DNA from: Symbiopectobacterium purcellii
Lineage (GTDB): Bacteria > Pseudomonadota > Gammaproteobacteria > Enterobacterales > Enterobacteriaceae
DNA: 64,000 bases
Assembly: GCF_019797845.1 (NCBI RefSeq)
Contig: NZ_CP081864.1
Span: 434,001 to 498,000 of the forward strand
Reading direction: 5' to 3'
A program made the position numbers and the translations under genes. Each line of letters starts with the position of its first letter. Position 1 is the first letter of the stretch. This document shows positions 37,624 through 50,798 of this stretch, one piece after another. The notes beneath the pieces were generated by a model, which was not told the DNA's origin, did not search any database, and saw only the letters and a list, made by a program, of their open reading frames with translations.

Positions 37624-39351
37624 CTATTGCCCCAGTTTTTGCAAATGCGCCCGGAACGCCTCGGCATCCATAAAACCCGTAATGCGTGACTCGGGAATCT
37701 CCCGGCCGTTACTGTCAAAAAAGAGTATGGTTGGTAACCCCATAACCTGAAATTTTTTTAGCAATGCATTTTGCTGCGCATTGTTGGCGGTCACATCCGC
37801 CTGAAGAAGTTGAAACCCAGCCAGCGCCTGTTTAACGCTCGCATCGCTGAAGGTGTATTTCTCAAACTCTTTGCAGGCGACACACCAGTCGGCATATAAA
37901 TCCAGCATAGCAGGGCGCTGACTGCTGGTGAGGGATTGGTTCAACCCCTCAAGATGATGAACAGGTATAAACGGCAGGGTTGATGTGTGAACGGTGCTGG
38001 CTTGGCTTGATGAAGGCATTAGCCATTCTTGCAATGGGCGAGCCGCGGTCACTGCACCAATCAAAAGCAGCAGTTGTATCAAACGCATTCCGCGCCAATG
38101 GCTGCGCAAGCCCAGCATGATCAGCCATGCCAGGAAGGAAATTATTAGCAGGCTCCACAGGCGAGCTCCCCAGATATCGCCTACAACGCGTTCCAACAGA
38201 AAAACCGGTAAGGCTAAAATGACAAACCCAAAAGCCGTTTTGATGTGCTGCATCCAGGGACCGCTGCGGGGTAAAAAGCGATTGCCGAACAGCGTCACCG
38301 CGATAAGCGGCAAGCCCATACCGAGCGCATAGAGATAAAGAATGCTGCCGCCGGCGACGCTATTACCGCTTTGCGCAATGTAGAGCAGGATGGCGCTGAG
38401 AGGAGCAGTGGTGCAAGGCGAGCAAATCAGCCCTGCTAGTGCCCCCATGCAAAAGACCCCGCCAAGAGAGCCGCTTTGTTGTCGATTGCTCCACAGCGCC
38501 AGACGGGTTTGCAGGGCAGAGGGCATTTGTAGGTTATAGAGACCAAACATCGACAGCGCGAGTGCGATAAACAGCAGTGACAAACCGATTAACACGGCCG
38601 GGTGCTGTAGCGCCGCCTGAAAGCGCAGCCCCGCCGCCGCGATGACAATGCCGAGCAACGTGTAGGTCAGCGCCATGCCTTGCACATAGGTGAACGCCAG
38701 CAGCAGGGTGCGGCGCGCGGATAATTGCTGTTTCCGGCCAAGAATCAGCCCGGAAATCAGTGGGTACATCGGGAGTATGCAAGGGGTGAAGGCAACACCG
38801 ATACCGATCAACAGCGCCCAAAGTGGAGAAAACGGCAGAGGCGCAGGTGCTACCGGTGCTATGACGGGAGGCATCGTATTGCTGGGCGTTGGCTGTTGGT
38901 CTGCGGTCACGGCACTTAACGGAATTTCTCGCGTTTCAGGCGGGTAGCAAAACCCCGCATCAGCGCAGCCCTGATAGGTAACACGCACGGTGGCACCCGC
39001 TGTGCTCTGCCTAATGGGGACGGTTACCGTGAGGCTATCGCGAAAGATTGCCACTTCGCCAAAAAAATCGTCTTTGTGCGGCAGGCCGGCGGGTATGGAT
39101 ATGTCGCCTAACACGGCTTGGCCGGGAGCCAGCGTGATTTTGTCGCGATAGAGGTAATAGCCCGGGTGGATTTGCCAGCGTAGCGTCAGCGTCTCTTGCT
39201 GTTGCTGAAAATCGAAAGCAAATGCGCGATCTACCGTCAGAAAGCGGCTGTTTTGCACCGCAGATGACGGCGCAAACAGGGAGGCACCTGCCAGTTGAGG
39301 GCAGATCAGCGTGCTTAACAGCAGGATCAGCGTAAGGATGCGGTTAGCCAT
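37624..39351 (-). CDS. dsbD: DsbD, thiol:disulfide interchange protein
   Basis: A 575-residue inner-membrane protein that carries electrons from cytosolic thioredoxin to periplasmic DsbC/DsbG. Signal peptide, N-terminal periplasmic domain with the Cys pair in [16 protein letters not shown], a central eight-helix domain with Cys in [20 protein letters not shown] and [13 protein letters not shown] segments, and a C-terminal thioredoxin domain with CVAC ([17 protein letters not shown]). The start overlaps the end of cutA by 25 bases, the known arrangement. Confidence 0.95.
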   Translation of the reverse strand: MANRILTLILLLSTLICPQLAGASLFAPSSAVQNSRFLTVDRAFAFDFQQQQETLTLRWQIHPGYYLYRDKITLAPGQAVLGDISIPAGLPHKDDFFGEVAIFRDSLTVTVPIRQSTAGATVRVTYQGCADAGFCYPPETREIPLSAVTADQQPTPSNTMPPVIAPVAPAPLPFSPLWALLIGIGVAFTPCILPMYPLISGLILGRKQQLSARRTLLLAFTYVQGMALTYTLLGIVIAAAGLRFQAALQHPAVLIGLSLLFIALALSMFGLYNLQMPSALQTRLALWSNRQQSGSLGGVFCMGALAGLICSPCTTAPLSAILLYIAQSGNSVAGGSILYLYALGMGLPLIAVTLFGNRFLPRSGPWMQHIKTAFGFVILALPVFLLERVVGDIWGARLWSLLIISFLAWLIMLGLRSHWRGMRLIQLLLLIGAVTAARPLQEWLMPSSSQASTVHTSTLPFIPVHHLEGLNQSLTSSQRPAMLDLYADWCVACKEFEKYTFSDASVKQALAGFQLLQADVTANNAQQNALLKKFQVMGLPTILFFDSNGREIPESRITGFMDAEAFRAHLQKLGQ

Positions 39352-39665
39352 GTCAGGTAATCTTTGTCGCCATCCGTGATCGGAACCACCAGCAGTTCCG
39401 GTGTTTGATAAGGGGGTTGCTGTTTAAGGCGTTGCAGCAGCGCATGTTGATGCAAGGTATCGCTCTTGATCACCAGTTGCACTTCCCTTTGCTGCTCCAA
39501 TTTACCTTCCCAGACATAGAAAGAGTGCGCGCCAGGCAGTACTGTGAGACAGGCTGCCAGCCCGGCAGTGAGCACATCCGTTGCCAGCTGTTGTGCTATG
39601 GGGTCGTCAGGTGCAGTACACAGGACAACGATGGCGGTGCAGCTTGCAGGATTTTCCATGGTCAC
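39327..39665 (-). CDS. cutA: CutA, divalent cation tolerance protein
   Basis: A 112-residue trimeric cytosolic protein of the CutA1 family. The conserved core [20 protein letters not shown] and EVQLVIKSD is intact, and the TAPDDP start region matches E. coli. It has been linked to copper tolerance, but the role is not settled. It precedes dsbD with an overlapping stop/start. Confidence 0.94.
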   Translation of the reverse strand: MTMENPASCTAIVVLCTAPDDPIAQQLATDVLTAGLAACLTVLPGAHSFYVWEGKLEQQREVQLVIKSDTLHQHALLQRLKQQPPYQTPELLVVPITDGDKDYLTWLTASLR

Positions 39666-39725
39666 CCCAGTGAAAGAGGAACTGGGGGTACTATACCCTG
39701 CTTTGGGGGCCGAGGGGAATGGATG

Positions 39726-39748
39726 CCGGGCGGTGGCACACCGCCCGG
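39726..39748. repeat. Perfect 10-bp hairpin between dcuA and cutA
   Basis: CCGGGCGGTG and CACCGCCCGG are separated by GCA, just past the dcuA stop. There is no T-run, so it is either a rho-independent-like terminator without a tail or an mRNA-stabilising stem. Confidence 0.6.
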
Positions 39749-39767
39749 GGTGAATACCGGAGGGACG

Positions 39768-41069
39768 TTACAGCACCATATTTCCCAGAACAAAGCCAAA
39801 AATGACGGATAGCGTAATCGCCAGAACGCCAGGTACCAGGAACGCGTGGTTGAAGACGTACTTGCCGATGCGCGTTGATCCGGTGTCATCCATTTCCACG
39901 GCGGCGAGCAGCGTGGGATAGGTGGGCAACACGAACAGCGCTGATACCGAAGCAAAAGACGCCACGGCAGTGACTGGCGTTACACCTAACAATAACGCCG
40001 CAGGCATCAGTGCTTTGGCTGTCGCCGCCTGTGAGTAGAGCAGGGTTGAGGCAAAAAACAGTATTACTGCCAGCATCCACGGGTAATTCTGCAACAACGC
40101 ACCAGCCGTACCCTGGATTTCACCGATGTGGGCTTTTACAAACGTATCGCCTAACCAGGCCACGCCCATTACGCAAATGCAGGCGCTCATGCCGGATTTG
40201 AAGGTGCTGGCAGAGAGGATTTTGGCGGTATCCAGCTTACAGGTGATGCAGATCAGGGTGGCGACCGTCAGCATAAACACCACAATGGCTTCGTTACGGG
40301 GCAGTATGGGTTTGGCAATCAGCCCGACGGTGTCGCTGATGGCGGTGGCGTAAAGCATCACAGCGACAATACCCACTAAAAACAGCAGCACAGAGCGCTT
40401 GGCCCCGGTTTTTATCTCCAGCTTGCTGACGCCGCGTAGCACGGTTTCACCCTTTGCCAACCGTGCCTGATAAATCTCGTCGTCTTTCAATTCCTTGCCC
40501 AGAAAATTGGTCACCACGGCGGTAAGCAACACCGCGCACAAGGTCGTCGGGATACATATCCCGAGCAGCAGCAGATAGCTGACGCCTTTCGGTTCAAGAA
40601 TGCTGGCAACGAAAACCACGGCGGCGGAAATCGGTGAGGCAGTGATGGCGATTTGCGACGCAACAACGGCAATCGATAATGGGCGCGAGGGGCGAATCCC
40701 TTGTTCTTTAGCCACTTCTGCAATCACTGGCAGCGTTGAGAACGCGGTATGCCCCGTTCCCGCCAACAGCGTCATAAAATAGGTGACGACAGGTGCCAGA
40801 AAGTTGACGTATTTAGGCTGACGCCGTAGCAATTTTTCAGCCAAACTCACCAGATAATCCATGCCCCCAGCGACCTGCATGGCTGCAATGGCGGCGATCA
40901 CCGCCATGATGATTTGAATCACGTCGAAGGGAATGGCGCCGGGTTTGATTTGAAACACCAGTGTCAGAACCAAAACGCCGAGACCGCCCGCGAAACCGAT
41001 ACCGATCCCACCGAGTCGTGCACCGAGGTAGATAGCCAACAAAACGATAACCAACTCAAAGGCAAACAT
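39768..41069 (-). CDS. dcuA: DcuA, anaerobic C4-dicarboxylate transporter
   Basis: A 433-residue inner-membrane antiporter for aspartate/fumarate/succinate. The N-terminus (MFAFELVIVLLAIYLGARLG) and the segments ITASPISAAVVFVAS, SGMSACICVMGVAWLGDTF and LYSQAATAKALMP match E. coli DcuA, same length. The ATG at 41069 has AAGGAGCATCAC before it; upstream in-frame codons are discounted. It is co-oriented with aspA, 150 bp downstream, with a terminator between, so partial read-through is likely. Confidence 0.94.
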   Translation of the reverse strand: MFAFELVIVLLAIYLGARLGGIGIGFAGGLGVLVLTLVFQIKPGAIPFDVIQIIMAVIAAIAAMQVAGGMDYLVSLAEKLLRRQPKYVNFLAPVVTYFMTLLAGTGHTAFSTLPVIAEVAKEQGIRPSRPLSIAVVASQIAITASPISAAVVFVASILEPKGVSYLLLLGICIPTTLCAVLLTAVVTNFLGKELKDDEIYQARLAKGETVLRGVSKLEIKTGAKRSVLLFLVGIVAVMLYATAISDTVGLIAKPILPRNEAIVVFMLTVATLICITCKLDTAKILSASTFKSGMSACICVMGVAWLGDTFVKAHIGEIQGTAGALLQNYPWMLAVILFFASTLLYSQAATAKALMPAALLLGVTPVTAVASFASVSALFVLPTYPTLLAAVEMDDTGSTRIGKYVFNHAFLVPGVLAITLSVIFGFVLGNMVL

Positions 41070-41126
41070 AGTGATGCTCCTTGTTAGATAAGAAATTCTT
41101 ATGGTTGTGAGCAAACCTGAGGCCAT

Positions 41127-41162
41127 AAAAAAGGCACGCCCGCAAAATGCCGACGTGCCTGT
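41127..41162 (-). terminator. Rho-independent terminator after aspA
   Basis: On the minus strand, AGGCACGTC pairs with GGGCGTGCCT and is followed by TTTTTT. It separates aspA from dcuA. Confidence 0.8.
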
Positions 41163-41219
41163 CAGGAGTAACGCGAGCGCGCCCGATGGCGAGGCGCGCT
41201 GAGTTAGCCGATCGGACGC

Positions 41220-42659
41220 TTAAGACGCGTCGTTATCATCCGTGTAACGTTTGGCCTTGTAGGCTGGGTGCATCAGGTTTTGTACCGAGAAAATGTCATC
41301 CAGCTCACTTTCGGTCAGAAGACCGCGCTCCAGCACCACTTCACGCACGCTCTTACCGGTTTCAGCACAAATCTTGCCGACAATATCGCCATTGTGGTGG
41401 CCAATAAACGGGTTGAGGTAAGTCACAATGCCGATGGAGTTGAAAACATAGGCTTCGCATACCGCTTTGTTGGCGGTGATGCCGTTAACGCATTTTTCCA
41501 GCAGGTTGTGGCAGGCGTTGGTGAGGATGTGGATCGATTCGAACATCGCCTGACCAATGACCGGCTCCATCACGTTAAGCTGCAACTGACCTGCTTCAGA
41601 GGCCATGGTGACGCAAGTGTCGTTGCCGATCACCTTGAAGCACACCTGATTGACCACTTCCGGCACCACCGGATTGACTTTGGCGGGCATAATGGAAGAA
41701 CCCGCCTGCAATTCCGGCAGGTTGATTTCATTGAGGCCAGCGCGCGGACCGGAAGAAAGCAGCCTAAGGTCATTACAGATTTTCGACATCTTCACCGCCA
41801 GACGTTTCAGCGCGCCGTGCACCATCACGTAAGCGCCGCAGTCAGAAGTTGCTTCAATCAAATCCTCAGCCGGCACGCAGGGCAGTCCACTCACTTCCGC
41901 CAGACGCTGCACGGCTAACTGTTGGTAACCGTCCGGTGTGTTTAACCGTGTGCCAATGGCCGTTGCGCCCAGATTCACTTCCAGCAGCAATTCACCGGTG
42001 CGCAGCAGGTTTTTGTTCTCTTCTTTCAGCAACACATAGAAGGCGTGGAATTCCTGGCCTAGCGTCATCGGCACCGCATCCTGCAACTGGGTACGGCCCA
42101 TCTTCAGGATGGTTTCAAATTCTTTGGCTTTGCGCTCGAAGCCGTCAGCCAACTGGGTGATGGCCTCTATCAGCGTCAGGATGGCGCTGTACACCGCAAT
42201 ACGAAAGCCCGTAGGGTAGGCATCGTTGGTAGACTGGCACTTGTTCAGATGATCGTTAGGTTTAAGGTACTGGTATTCGCCTTTGTTATGGCCCATCAGC
42301 TCCAGGCCAATATTAGCCAGCACTTCGTTGGTGTTCATGTTTACCGAGGTGCCCGCGCCGCCCTGATACACATCAACCGGGAACTGGTCCATGCATTTGC
42401 CGTTGTTCAACACTTCATCGCAGGCACGGATAATGGTATCGGCAATCGGTCGGGGAATGGTTTTCAACTCGCGGTTTGCCAGAGCAGCAGCCTTTTTGAC
42501 CATCACCATGCCACGCACGAATTCGGGGATATCGCTGATTTTGTGGTTGCTGATGTAGAAATTTTCAATTGCCCGCAGGGTATGAATGCCATAGTAGGCA
42601 TCGGCGGGAACTTCACGGGTACCTAACAGGTCTTCTTCAATACGGATGTTGTCTGACAT
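41220..42659 (-). CDS. aspA: AspA, aspartate ammonia-lyase
   Basis: A 479-residue fumarase/aspartase-superfamily enzyme that converts aspartate to fumarate plus ammonia. The superfamily signature [12 protein letters not shown], the N-terminal [19 protein letters not shown] and the substrate segment [17 protein letters not shown] match E. coli AspA closely. With dcuA it forms the aspartate-import/fumarate-supply unit for anaerobic respiration. A good CRP site lies upstream. Confidence 0.96.
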   Translation of the reverse strand: MSDNIRIEEDLLGTREVPADAYYGIHTLRAIENFYISNHKISDIPEFVRGMVMVKKAAALANRELKTIPRPIADTIIRACDEVLNNGKCMDQFPVDVYQGGAGTSVNMNTNEVLANIGLELMGHNKGEYQYLKPNDHLNKCQSTNDAYPTGFRIAVYSAILTLIEAITQLADGFERKAKEFETILKMGRTQLQDAVPMTLGQEFHAFYVLLKEENKNLLRTGELLLEVNLGATAIGTRLNTPDGYQQLAVQRLAEVSGLPCVPAEDLIEATSDCGAYVMVHGALKRLAVKMSKICNDLRLLSSGPRAGLNEINLPELQAGSSIMPAKVNPVVPEVVNQVCFKVIGNDTCVTMASEAGQLQLNVMEPVIGQAMFESIHILTNACHNLLEKCVNGITANKAVCEAYVFNSIGIVTYLNPFIGHHNGDIVGKICAETGKSVREVVLERGLLTESELDDIFSVQNLMHPAYKAKRYTDDNDAS

Positions 42660-43158
42660 GAGAGCCTTCTCTTGAATCCTGCAACTTGATGAGAACGCGT
42701 TTTGCTAACCACCTTGGCGTTAACAAAAAAGCGTGTTAACAAATAATCGTGCCAATAAATGCGAGTTATTATCACGATGGTGTTACCACAAAATGTATCA
42801 CCACAGGCAACAGTTGCAGAACGATTGACCATATCTGCCTCCGCTGGAGTGATGATATATTGTATAGAATCCCAAAAGCGTAGTTTCGATCACTCAATGA
42901 AGATAGGTAATTAATAAAGTAAATAAATTGTGATAGTCGTCACGGGTGATTATTGCGCAATGAAATTTCTGTCTACAGGTTGAAAATGCTCGCTTGCGCT
43001 ACCACTTCATTAAATTATAAGGGTTGATGTAGGATCTCTGGTGATATGTCTTCATGATGGCCGGATACACAACAGATGACGGCAGCCTGTCAATCAGGCG
43101 GGCATCGTTCGTATTAGTTTCCTTTAAAACAATTAGTTAAATAAATCAGGAGAATCCA
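42660..43158. other. aspA/fxsA divergent intergenic region
   Basis: 499 bp without a gene, containing both promoters. The one strong regulatory match is a CRP site (42926-42947). No clear FNR site was found. CAGGAGAA near the right end is the fxsA ribosome-binding site. Confidence 0.6.
42926..42947. promoter_or_regulatory. CRP-binding site upstream of aspA
   Basis: TGTGA-TAGTCG-TCACG (42929-42944) differs from the CRP consensus TGTGA-N6-TCACA in one base. It lies about 270 bp upstream of aspA and 215 bp upstream of fxsA. aspA is CRP-activated in E. coli, so aspA is the likely target. Confidence 0.65.
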
Positions 43159-43629
43159 GTGTGCTGGTTACCGCTATTCCTACTCTTTCTTTTTGCCTAC
43201 ATTGAAATTTCGCTGTTCATCCGTGTTGCGGAAGTGCTGGGCGTCGCGGTGACGTTGCTGCTGGTGGTGTTCACCTCCTGTATTGGCGTTTCTCTGGTGC
43301 GCAATCAGGGCGTGAAAACGTTTATTCAAATGCAGCAGAAAATCGCGGCAGGAGAGAGCCCAGCGGCGGAGATGGTCAAAAGCGTATCGCTGGTATTAGC
43401 GGGTTTTTTGCTGCTGCTGCCCGGTTTTTTCACCGACTTCCTCGGATTGCTGCTGCTGTTGCCCCCGGTGCAAAAGCGCTTGACGGTCAAACTGATGCCC
43501 CATCTGCACATTTGGCGCGGCGCTGGTACGACCTCGTCCGGCAGTAACGGTAATACCTTTGACGGTGAGTTCTACCGCAAAGATGACGAGCGCAAGAACC
43601 TCGAACATAAAGATGATCAAGACAAATGA
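43159..43629 (+). CDS. fxsA: FxsA, inner-membrane protein
   Basis: A 156-residue protein with an initial hydrophobic helix, a second one (VAVTLLLVVFTSCIGVSLV) and a third (LVLAGFLLLLPGFFTDFLGL), then a hydrophilic tail with NTFDGEFYRKDDER. Overproduction of E. coli FxsA suppresses phage T7 exclusion by F-plasmid PifA. The start is GTG at 43159, which aligns with the E. coli MRWLP start and follows CAGGAGAATCCA. It is located between aspA and groES, as in E. coli. Confidence 0.93.
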   Translation: MCWLPLFLLFLFAYIEISLFIRVAEVLGVAVTLLLVVFTSCIGVSLVRNQGVKTFIQMQQKIAAGESPAAEMVKSVSLVLAGFLLLLPGFFTDFLGLLLLLPPVQKRLTVKLMPHLHIWRGAGTTSSGSNGNTFDGEFYRKDDERKNLEHKDDQDK

Positions 43630-43726
43630 TGTTGGTTGAGAAAAAGATTTTAACTGTATGTTTTTTATCTTTTTTAAATTTCACTTCATCAAATTTTCAT
43701 CGCTATCGCAAAAAAAAACCTTTTTC

Positions 43727-43758
43727 TCCCTTGAAGGGAAGCGAATCGTCCCCACTTA
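43727..43758 (+). promoter_or_regulatory. Sigma-32 heat-shock promoter of groES-groEL
   Basis: CCCTTGAAGG (-35, CTTGAA at 43730-43735) and CCCCACTTA (-10, 43750-43758) with a 14-bp spacer fit the sigma-32 consensus CTTGAA...CCCCATnTA, and lie 80 bp before the groES ATG, the same place as in E. coli. Confidence 0.85.
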
Positions 43759-43798
43759 GAAATGCACAAGGCGGGTATGAGAATGTACCCGGTGTTAA

Positions 43799-44131
<333 letters not shown>

Positions 44132-44163
44132 TCATCTGAATCGAACGAATTTAAGGGAAATAA

Positions 44164-45822
<1,659 letters not shown>

Positions 45823-46205
45823 TCAACGCCGGGCACAGGCGCGTTGCGCTGAGGCCCGGATAGATAGCATCAACACGCTATTAGGCTCAACATGAACACT
45901 ATCTGGTATATCGCCAGATAGTGTTTTTTCTATGTCCCTGTTTTCGTTTTTTTTCTGAGCAAATGGCGATCAAATCTTGCCTGCCCGCTGTCAAAGATTA
46001 AAAAAATGTTATCATATTGCGCACTCAACGGTGGCGGGGTGTGCCGAGGCGTGATGGGTGTGCGCTACAATAGGTACCGCAGTATGCATTTCACCAAACC
46101 CGGCGAGCAAGACTGACGCTACCGGCGTGAATTATGAGAGTGCAACATATCGCAACGGTATCGAGGCCATCGTCATGCATCAACAGCCACCATTGGAGTA
46201 GGGAT
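45823..46205. other. groEL/ubiC intergenic region
   Basis: 383 bp holding the groEL terminator and the ubiC promoter region. No other gene was found; an upstream in-frame ATG for ubiC at 46134 is unlikely to be used. Confidence 0.5.
45895..45929 (+). terminator. Rho-independent terminator of groESL
   Basis: AACACTATCTGG pairs with CCAGATAGTGTT around a 7-base loop, followed by TTTTTT. Confidence 0.9.
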
Positions 46206-46754
46206 ATGTCCGATGCAGCGCTAACACTGCTGCGCACCATTGAATGGTTGCACGCGACCGATTGGTTAAAAGAAACGCCGATGGCGTTGCCATCCCCCGT
46301 CGATACCTGGCTAAAAGAGACCGGTTCAATGACGAAGCGGCTGGAACGACATTGCACGCAGTTGACGGTGGTGCCGTACTATAATGATTACATTGCGACT
46401 GAGATGCTGGGTGATGAACAGCGTGAGTTACCAGACAGCGCGCGTTATTGGTTGCGAGAGGTGATAATCTACGGTGATGGACAGCCCTGGGTGGCCGCCA
46501 GAACCTTGATTCCGCCCTCGGCCCTGGACACCTCGGTGTCGGCGTTGACAACGCTTGGTGATACACCGCTTGGGCGCTATCTGTTCAAACAGGATTCCCT
46601 GCAACGCGATTACATTCACATTGGACGCTGTGAAAACCTGTGGGCTCGGCGATCCCGCCTGCGTTTGTTTAATCAGCCAATACTGCTGACAGAATTGTTT
46701 TTGCCCTCGTCGCCTGCGTATCATTTTCAAGGCGTTGATCAGGGTAACCGTTAA
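46206..46754 (+). CDS. ubiC: UbiC, chorismate pyruvate-lyase
   Basis: A 182-residue enzyme that makes 4-hydroxybenzoate from chorismate, the first committed ubiquinone step. Conserved blocks SMTKRLE, RYWLREVII, TPLGRYLF and WARRSRLRL match E. coli UbiC; the protein is somewhat longer than the 165 of E. coli because of its C-terminus. The ATG at 46206 is preferred over an upstream codon because it fits MSDAALTLL. The stop is 6 bp before ubiA. Confidence 0.92.
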   Translation: MSDAALTLLRTIEWLHATDWLKETPMALPSPVDTWLKETGSMTKRLERHCTQLTVVPYYNDYIATEMLGDEQRELPDSARYWLREVIIYGDGQPWVAARTLIPPSALDTSVSALTTLGDTPLGRYLFKQDSLQRDYIHIGRCENLWARRSRLRLFNQPILLTELFLPSSPAYHFQGVDQGNR

Positions 46755-46760
46755 GGAGAA

Positions 46761-47630
46761 ATGACGTTGGAACGAAGTATGACAGCGGGAAAATGGGGCG
46801 CTTATTGTCGGTTAATGCGAATTGATAAGCCGATTGGTTCCCTGCTGTTGCTCTGGCCAACCCTCTGGGCATTATGGTTGGCGGGTGGTGGCGTACCGAG
46901 ACCGTGGACGCTGTTGGTCTTCGTCGCGGGGGTATTTCTGATGCGTGCGGCAGGCTGTGTGATCAATGATTACGCTGACCGCCATTTTGATGGGCATGTA
47001 AAACGTACCGCGTCTCGTCCCTTACCCAGCGGCTTGGTGAGCGAGCAGTCGGCAAAAGTGCTGTTTGTTGTTCTGGTGCTGATGGCGTTTGCGCTGGTGC
47101 TGACATTGAATCGCATGACCATTTGGCTCTCCGTGGCGGCGTTGGCATTGGCATGGATATACCCCTTCATGAAACGCGTCAGCCACCTGCCGCAGTTTGT
47201 GTTGGGTGCGGCATTTGGCTGGTCGATCCCCATGGCCTATGCTGCCGTTAGCGAATCCCTGCCGGCCAGCGCTTGGATTATGTTTTTAGCCTACATCTGC
47301 TGGACTGTCGCCTATGACACGCAATATGCCATGGTCGATCGCGATGATGACCTCAAAATCGGCATTAAATCCACCGCGATTCTGTTCGGGCGCTTTTATA
47401 CCTTGATCATCGGCTTGTTGCAGGCAAGCATGCTGGCGTTGATGGTGGTGCTAGGCATGCAGATGAAACTGGGGGCGGTATTTTACCTCAGCGTTCTGAT
47501 GGCGGCGGGCCTGTTCGGCTATCAGCAATGGCTGACCGCCGGGCGTGAGTGTGATGCTTGTTTCCGTGCGTTCCACAACAATAACTTTGTAGGGATGGTG
47601 TTTTTTGCGGGGATTGTGCTGGGGCTGTGA
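46761..47630 (+). CDS. ubiA: UbiA, 4-hydroxybenzoate octaprenyltransferase
   Basis: A 289-residue membrane prenyltransferase with about nine helices. The two Asp-rich catalytic motifs are clear: [19 protein letters not shown] near residue 70 and [19 protein letters not shown] near residue 190. It transfers the octaprenyl chain to 4-hydroxybenzoate made by UbiC. Follows ubiC in an operon and is convergent with plsB. Confidence 0.96.
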   Translation: MTLERSMTAGKWGAYCRLMRIDKPIGSLLLLWPTLWALWLAGGGVPRPWTLLVFVAGVFLMRAAGCVINDYADRHFDGHVKRTASRPLPSGLVSEQSAKVLFVVLVLMAFALVLTLNRMTIWLSVAALALAWIYPFMKRVSHLPQFVLGAAFGWSIPMAYAAVSESLPASAWIMFLAYICWTVAYDTQYAMVDRDDDLKIGIKSTAILFGRFYTLIIGLLQASMLALMVVLGMQMKLGAVFYLSVLMAAGLFGYQQWLTAGRECDACFRAFHNNNFVGMVFFAGIVLGL

Positions 47631-47636
47631 TGGTCC

Positions 47637-47665
47637 CCGGCATCACACAGGGCGTGTGATGCCGG
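47637..47665. repeat. Perfect 12-bp inverted repeat between ubiA and plsB
   Basis: CCGGCATCACAC and GTGTGATGCCGG around a 5-base loop, between two convergent genes. It is probably a shared terminator stem, though a T-run is missing. Confidence 0.65.
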
Positions 47666-47715
47666 AGTAAAGCGGCAATAAACCGCGCAGTAGCGTAACA
47701 CTACGCTTGCGCTGC

Positions 47716-50181
47716 TTACTCTTGCATTACTTCCTGCTTCTCGTCTTCCGATTCTGCGCTGGCCGGCGTGCTGGCACTTTCAATCGTCAACCGAACTTCC
47801 GGTGTGATCAAATCGCTAAGAATGCGGTAGAGTTCCAAGGTATTGCGCGTATCCACGCTGCTGCTGTCGCTGATGTAACCCTCTTGACGCAGCGTGGCAA
47901 CCAGCGTTGAGAACACCGCCTTATCAAAGAACTCCGGCGCGTTAATGCCATGCAGCACGGACAGTCGCTGCGCCATATTGCGGCTCTCTTTTTCCAACGT
48001 ACCGCGGTTCATTTCCGGATTAGCGCCGAGTAATGACAGCGTAATTGCGTAACGTTGCAGGGTTTCCCGCACGCCGGCGGCCAGCAGTTGGAGTGTGCGA
48101 ATACGCAGTGGATTCAGCACCAGCGTATCTTGCTTGATGACGATCAGTTCCTGACGCACCAGCTCAGCGGTCAACGTTTCAATGACGACAGGCAGCGCTT
48201 CTTTGCTGTAATGCAAGAACAGTTCGGCTTGAATTAATGGGTAAATCAACGACATCTGTCGTGTTAACTCATCCGGCGTGATCCTCCCGCGGTGCATGAC
48301 AATACTGGCAATCATCGATGGCAGCACCAGCAAGTGCTGGATGTTATTGCGATAATAAGTCATCAACACGGCCTGTTCACGCGGCAGAATGATGATCTCG
48401 CCAATATTGTCTTGCTCGACTTCGAATTTATTCATCGCCAGCGCGTGTTCCAGCAGTTCCGGCGCGGTCTTTTTCGGTGCGGTAACATCTTTGCTGTAAG
48501 GTACATTGCGCAGCAGTTGCAAATAGCAGTCCAGCTGCTCATGCATTTGCTCACGGGTCAGCGCGCGCTGACGTGACGCCAACAATGCCGTGGAGCACAG
48601 GTTCATGGCGTTCGCAGCGGCAGCATTGTTAATGCGCACCATGATGATATCGGCAATATCCTGCACGGTAGGCGTGAGCCAGGTAGGGCGCTGCGCTTCA
48701 ATCGGATCGATAGTTTCGCGCCACTGCGGCACATGGTGGTTGAGGTAAGGCGTCAAAGACAGCGGTTCGCCAAAATTCACATAGCCTTGCCCCAGGTTGC
48801 GCAGTTTGCGTAACCCGCGCACCATCTGCATGAAGCCCTCTTTCTCTTTGGTGGCACCGCGCAGCTCTTTCGCATAGGTGCCCACTTCCATCACATGCTC
48901 ATAACCCACATAAATCGGCACCAGCGTGATAGGGCGGGTACCGCCGCGCAGCATCGCCTGAAGGGTCATGGCCAGCGTGCCGGTCTTGGGCTCCAGCAAT
49001 CGACCCGTGCGCGAACGTCCCCCTTCCATAAAGTACTCAACGGAGTAGCCGCGTGAGAACAGCTCGCCGAGATATTCGCGGAAAATGGTGGAGTAGAGCT
49101 TGTTGCCTTTGAAGGTCCGGCGAATAAAGAAAGCCCCCAGGCGGCGGAAAATCGGGCCTGCGGGCCAGAAATTCAGGTTGATGCCGGCCGCGATATGGGG
49201 AGGAACCAGACCTTGATGATACAGCACATAAGAAAGCAGCAGGTAGTCCATGTGGCTACGGTGACAAGGCACGTAAACCAGTTCATGGCCATCCTGTGCC
49301 AACTGGCGCACGCGCTCGGCATTATGCACGTTGATGCCTTGATACAGGCGGTTCCAGGTCCAGCTCAGAATGCGATCGGAAAGTCGCACGGCTTCATAAG
49401 AGAAGTCCGCGGCGATCTCTTCCATCAGGGCGATGGCATTTTGCTGCGCTTTCTCATGGGAGATTTTCTTGCTGCGTGCCTCATCTTCAACGGCTTTCTT
49501 GATGGCCTTAGAATCCAGCAGCTTATGGAATAACTCCTGACGTACTGGCAAGCGTGGACCAACGGCGGCCAGACGCTGACGGGCAAAGTGCATGCGGGCG
49601 ACACGCGCCAGTTTGTGCGCTATGGTTTTGTCTGTGCCGTGTTCGGTGGCCATGTGGCGCAGCGACACGATGCTGGAGAAGCGCACAAAGCTGTCGCGTC
49701 CCAGCCAGATCACCGCAAAAAACTTCTCAATGCCATTCAACAGACGCAGGTGCGGCGTCGCGCCGTGCTGTCCTTCGCGGCCCGGAGAGCGGCCAAACAT
49801 GACAGAAACGGGCACCATCTGTACATCGAGATAGGGATTGTTGCGGTGCAGATCCAGATAATCATGGAACAGTTTGACGGATTCCTGCTTGGGCGTGTAA
49901 TAGCGGAACACGCGCGGACCATCGTTAATAAACACGTGGCTGGGCAGTGATACACCGTCAATTTCAGTCGGTTCCAGCGGATCGGGCAGTTCTAAAGCTT
50001 GGCATTTTGCGCGCAGCGTCAGTAAATCCGCCTGTGAGTTATAGGGCAGCACATAAAGGATGGGGCGAGACGGATCTAGCCCTAACTCCGCCACGGGATC
50101 GTTAGGAATTATCTTGCTTTTCACTAACAATTTAAGTGCGAAATTCAGTAATTTATAGTAAATTTTACGCCAGCCGGACAT
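47716..50181 (-). CDS. plsB: PlsB, glycerol-3-phosphate acyltransferase
   Basis: An 821-residue inner-membrane enzyme that acylates glycerol-3-phosphate at position 1 to start phospholipid synthesis. Acyltransferase motif I HX4D is in [17 protein letters not shown]; motif III in [18 protein letters not shown]. The ATG at 50181 gives [20 protein letters not shown], matching E. coli; in-frame codons further upstream would add 26 unlikely residues. It is divergent from dgkA. Confidence 0.96.
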   Translation of the reverse strand: MSGWRKIYYKLLNFALKLLVKSKIIPNDPVAELGLDPSRPILYVLPYNSQADLLTLRAKCQALELPDPLEPTEIDGVSLPSHVFINDGPRVFRYYTPKQESVKLFHDYLDLHRNNPYLDVQMVPVSVMFGRSPGREGQHGATPHLRLLNGIEKFFAVIWLGRDSFVRFSSIVSLRHMATEHGTDKTIAHKLARVARMHFARQRLAAVGPRLPVRQELFHKLLDSKAIKKAVEDEARSKKISHEKAQQNAIALMEEIAADFSYEAVRLSDRILSWTWNRLYQGINVHNAERVRQLAQDGHELVYVPCHRSHMDYLLLSYVLYHQGLVPPHIAAGINLNFWPAGPIFRRLGAFFIRRTFKGNKLYSTIFREYLGELFSRGYSVEYFMEGGRSRTGRLLEPKTGTLAMTLQAMLRGGTRPITLVPIYVGYEHVMEVGTYAKELRGATKEKEGFMQMVRGLRKLRNLGQGYVNFGEPLSLTPYLNHHVPQWRETIDPIEAQRPTWLTPTVQDIADIIMVRINNAAAANAMNLCSTALLASRQRALTREQMHEQLDCYLQLLRNVPYSKDVTAPKKTAPELLEHALAMNKFEVEQDNIGEIIILPREQAVLMTYYRNNIQHLLVLPSMIASIVMHRGRITPDELTRQMSLIYPLIQAELFLHYSKEALPVVIETLTAELVRQELIVIKQDTLVLNPLRIRTLQLLAAGVRETLQRYAITLSLLGANPEMNRGTLEKESRNMAQRLSVLHGINAPEFFDKAVFSTLVATLRQEGYISDSSSVDTRNTLELYRILSDLITPEVRLTIESASTPASAESEDEKQEVMQE

Positions 50182-50309
50182 AACAACCAGAAGCCTCATG
50201 AGTAGCAATGCGCCGCAAGGATACCAGAAAGTACACGGGAGATCTGTGGTGTGAGACAACGGTGTTACGGGAAAATTGCAAAAAATCTCTGATAAACGGG
50301 TGAAAAAAC

Positions 50310-50678
50310 ATGAATAAGGCTACCGGGGTAACTCGGATTATCAAGGCAACCGGGTACTCTCTCAAAGGGCTGAAACAGGCATGGCAGCACGAAGCTGCAT
50401 TTCGGCAAGAACTGATGCTGCTGGTGGTAGCGGTGCTGGTTGCGTGTTGGCTCCCCGTGTCACTGCTGGAGCGGCTATTGCTGATTGGCGTGGTGGTGGT
50501 AGTGGTGCTGATGGAGTTAGTCAACAGCGCGATTGAGGCCGTTGTCGATCGCGTGGGGACGGAGCACCATGAACTGTCCGGGCGCGCCAAGGATATCGGA
50601 TCGGCGGCTGTGTTTGTGGCCTTGGTCTTTGCCGCCATTGTCTGGGTCAGCATTCTCTGGCCTCTGGTTCTGGGGTGA
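50310..50678 (+). CDS. dgkA: DgkA, diacylglycerol kinase
   Basis: A 122-residue, three-helix trimeric membrane kinase that recycles diacylglycerol to phosphatidic acid. The catalytic [20 protein letters not shown] and [13 protein letters not shown] segments are intact. Divergent from plsB and 120 bp upstream of lexA, the conserved plsB/dgkA-lexA order. Confidence 0.96.
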   Translation: MNKATGVTRIIKATGYSLKGLKQAWQHEAAFRQELMLLVVAVLVACWLPVSLLERLLLIGVVVVVVLMELVNSAIEAVVDRVGTEHHELSGRAKDIGSAAVFVALVFAAIVWVSILWPLVLG

Positions 50679-50753
50679 TTTCAGCATGATTTTGGGGCAA
50701 TGCTCATAAAAACACGGCTATTTGCCTCTCTGTCATTCCCAAGCCGCGATGAC

Positions 50754-50790
50754 CTGTATATACTCACAGATAAACTGTATAAACAACCAG
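50754..50790. promoter_or_regulatory. Two LexA (SOS) boxes upstream of lexA
   Basis: CTGT-N8-ACAG at 50754-50769 (perfect) and CTGT-N8-CCAG at 50775-50790, 21 bp apart and just before the lexA ATG. Tandem boxes giving autorepression of lexA are known from E. coli. Confidence 0.92.
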
Positions 50791-50798
50791 GGGGCGGG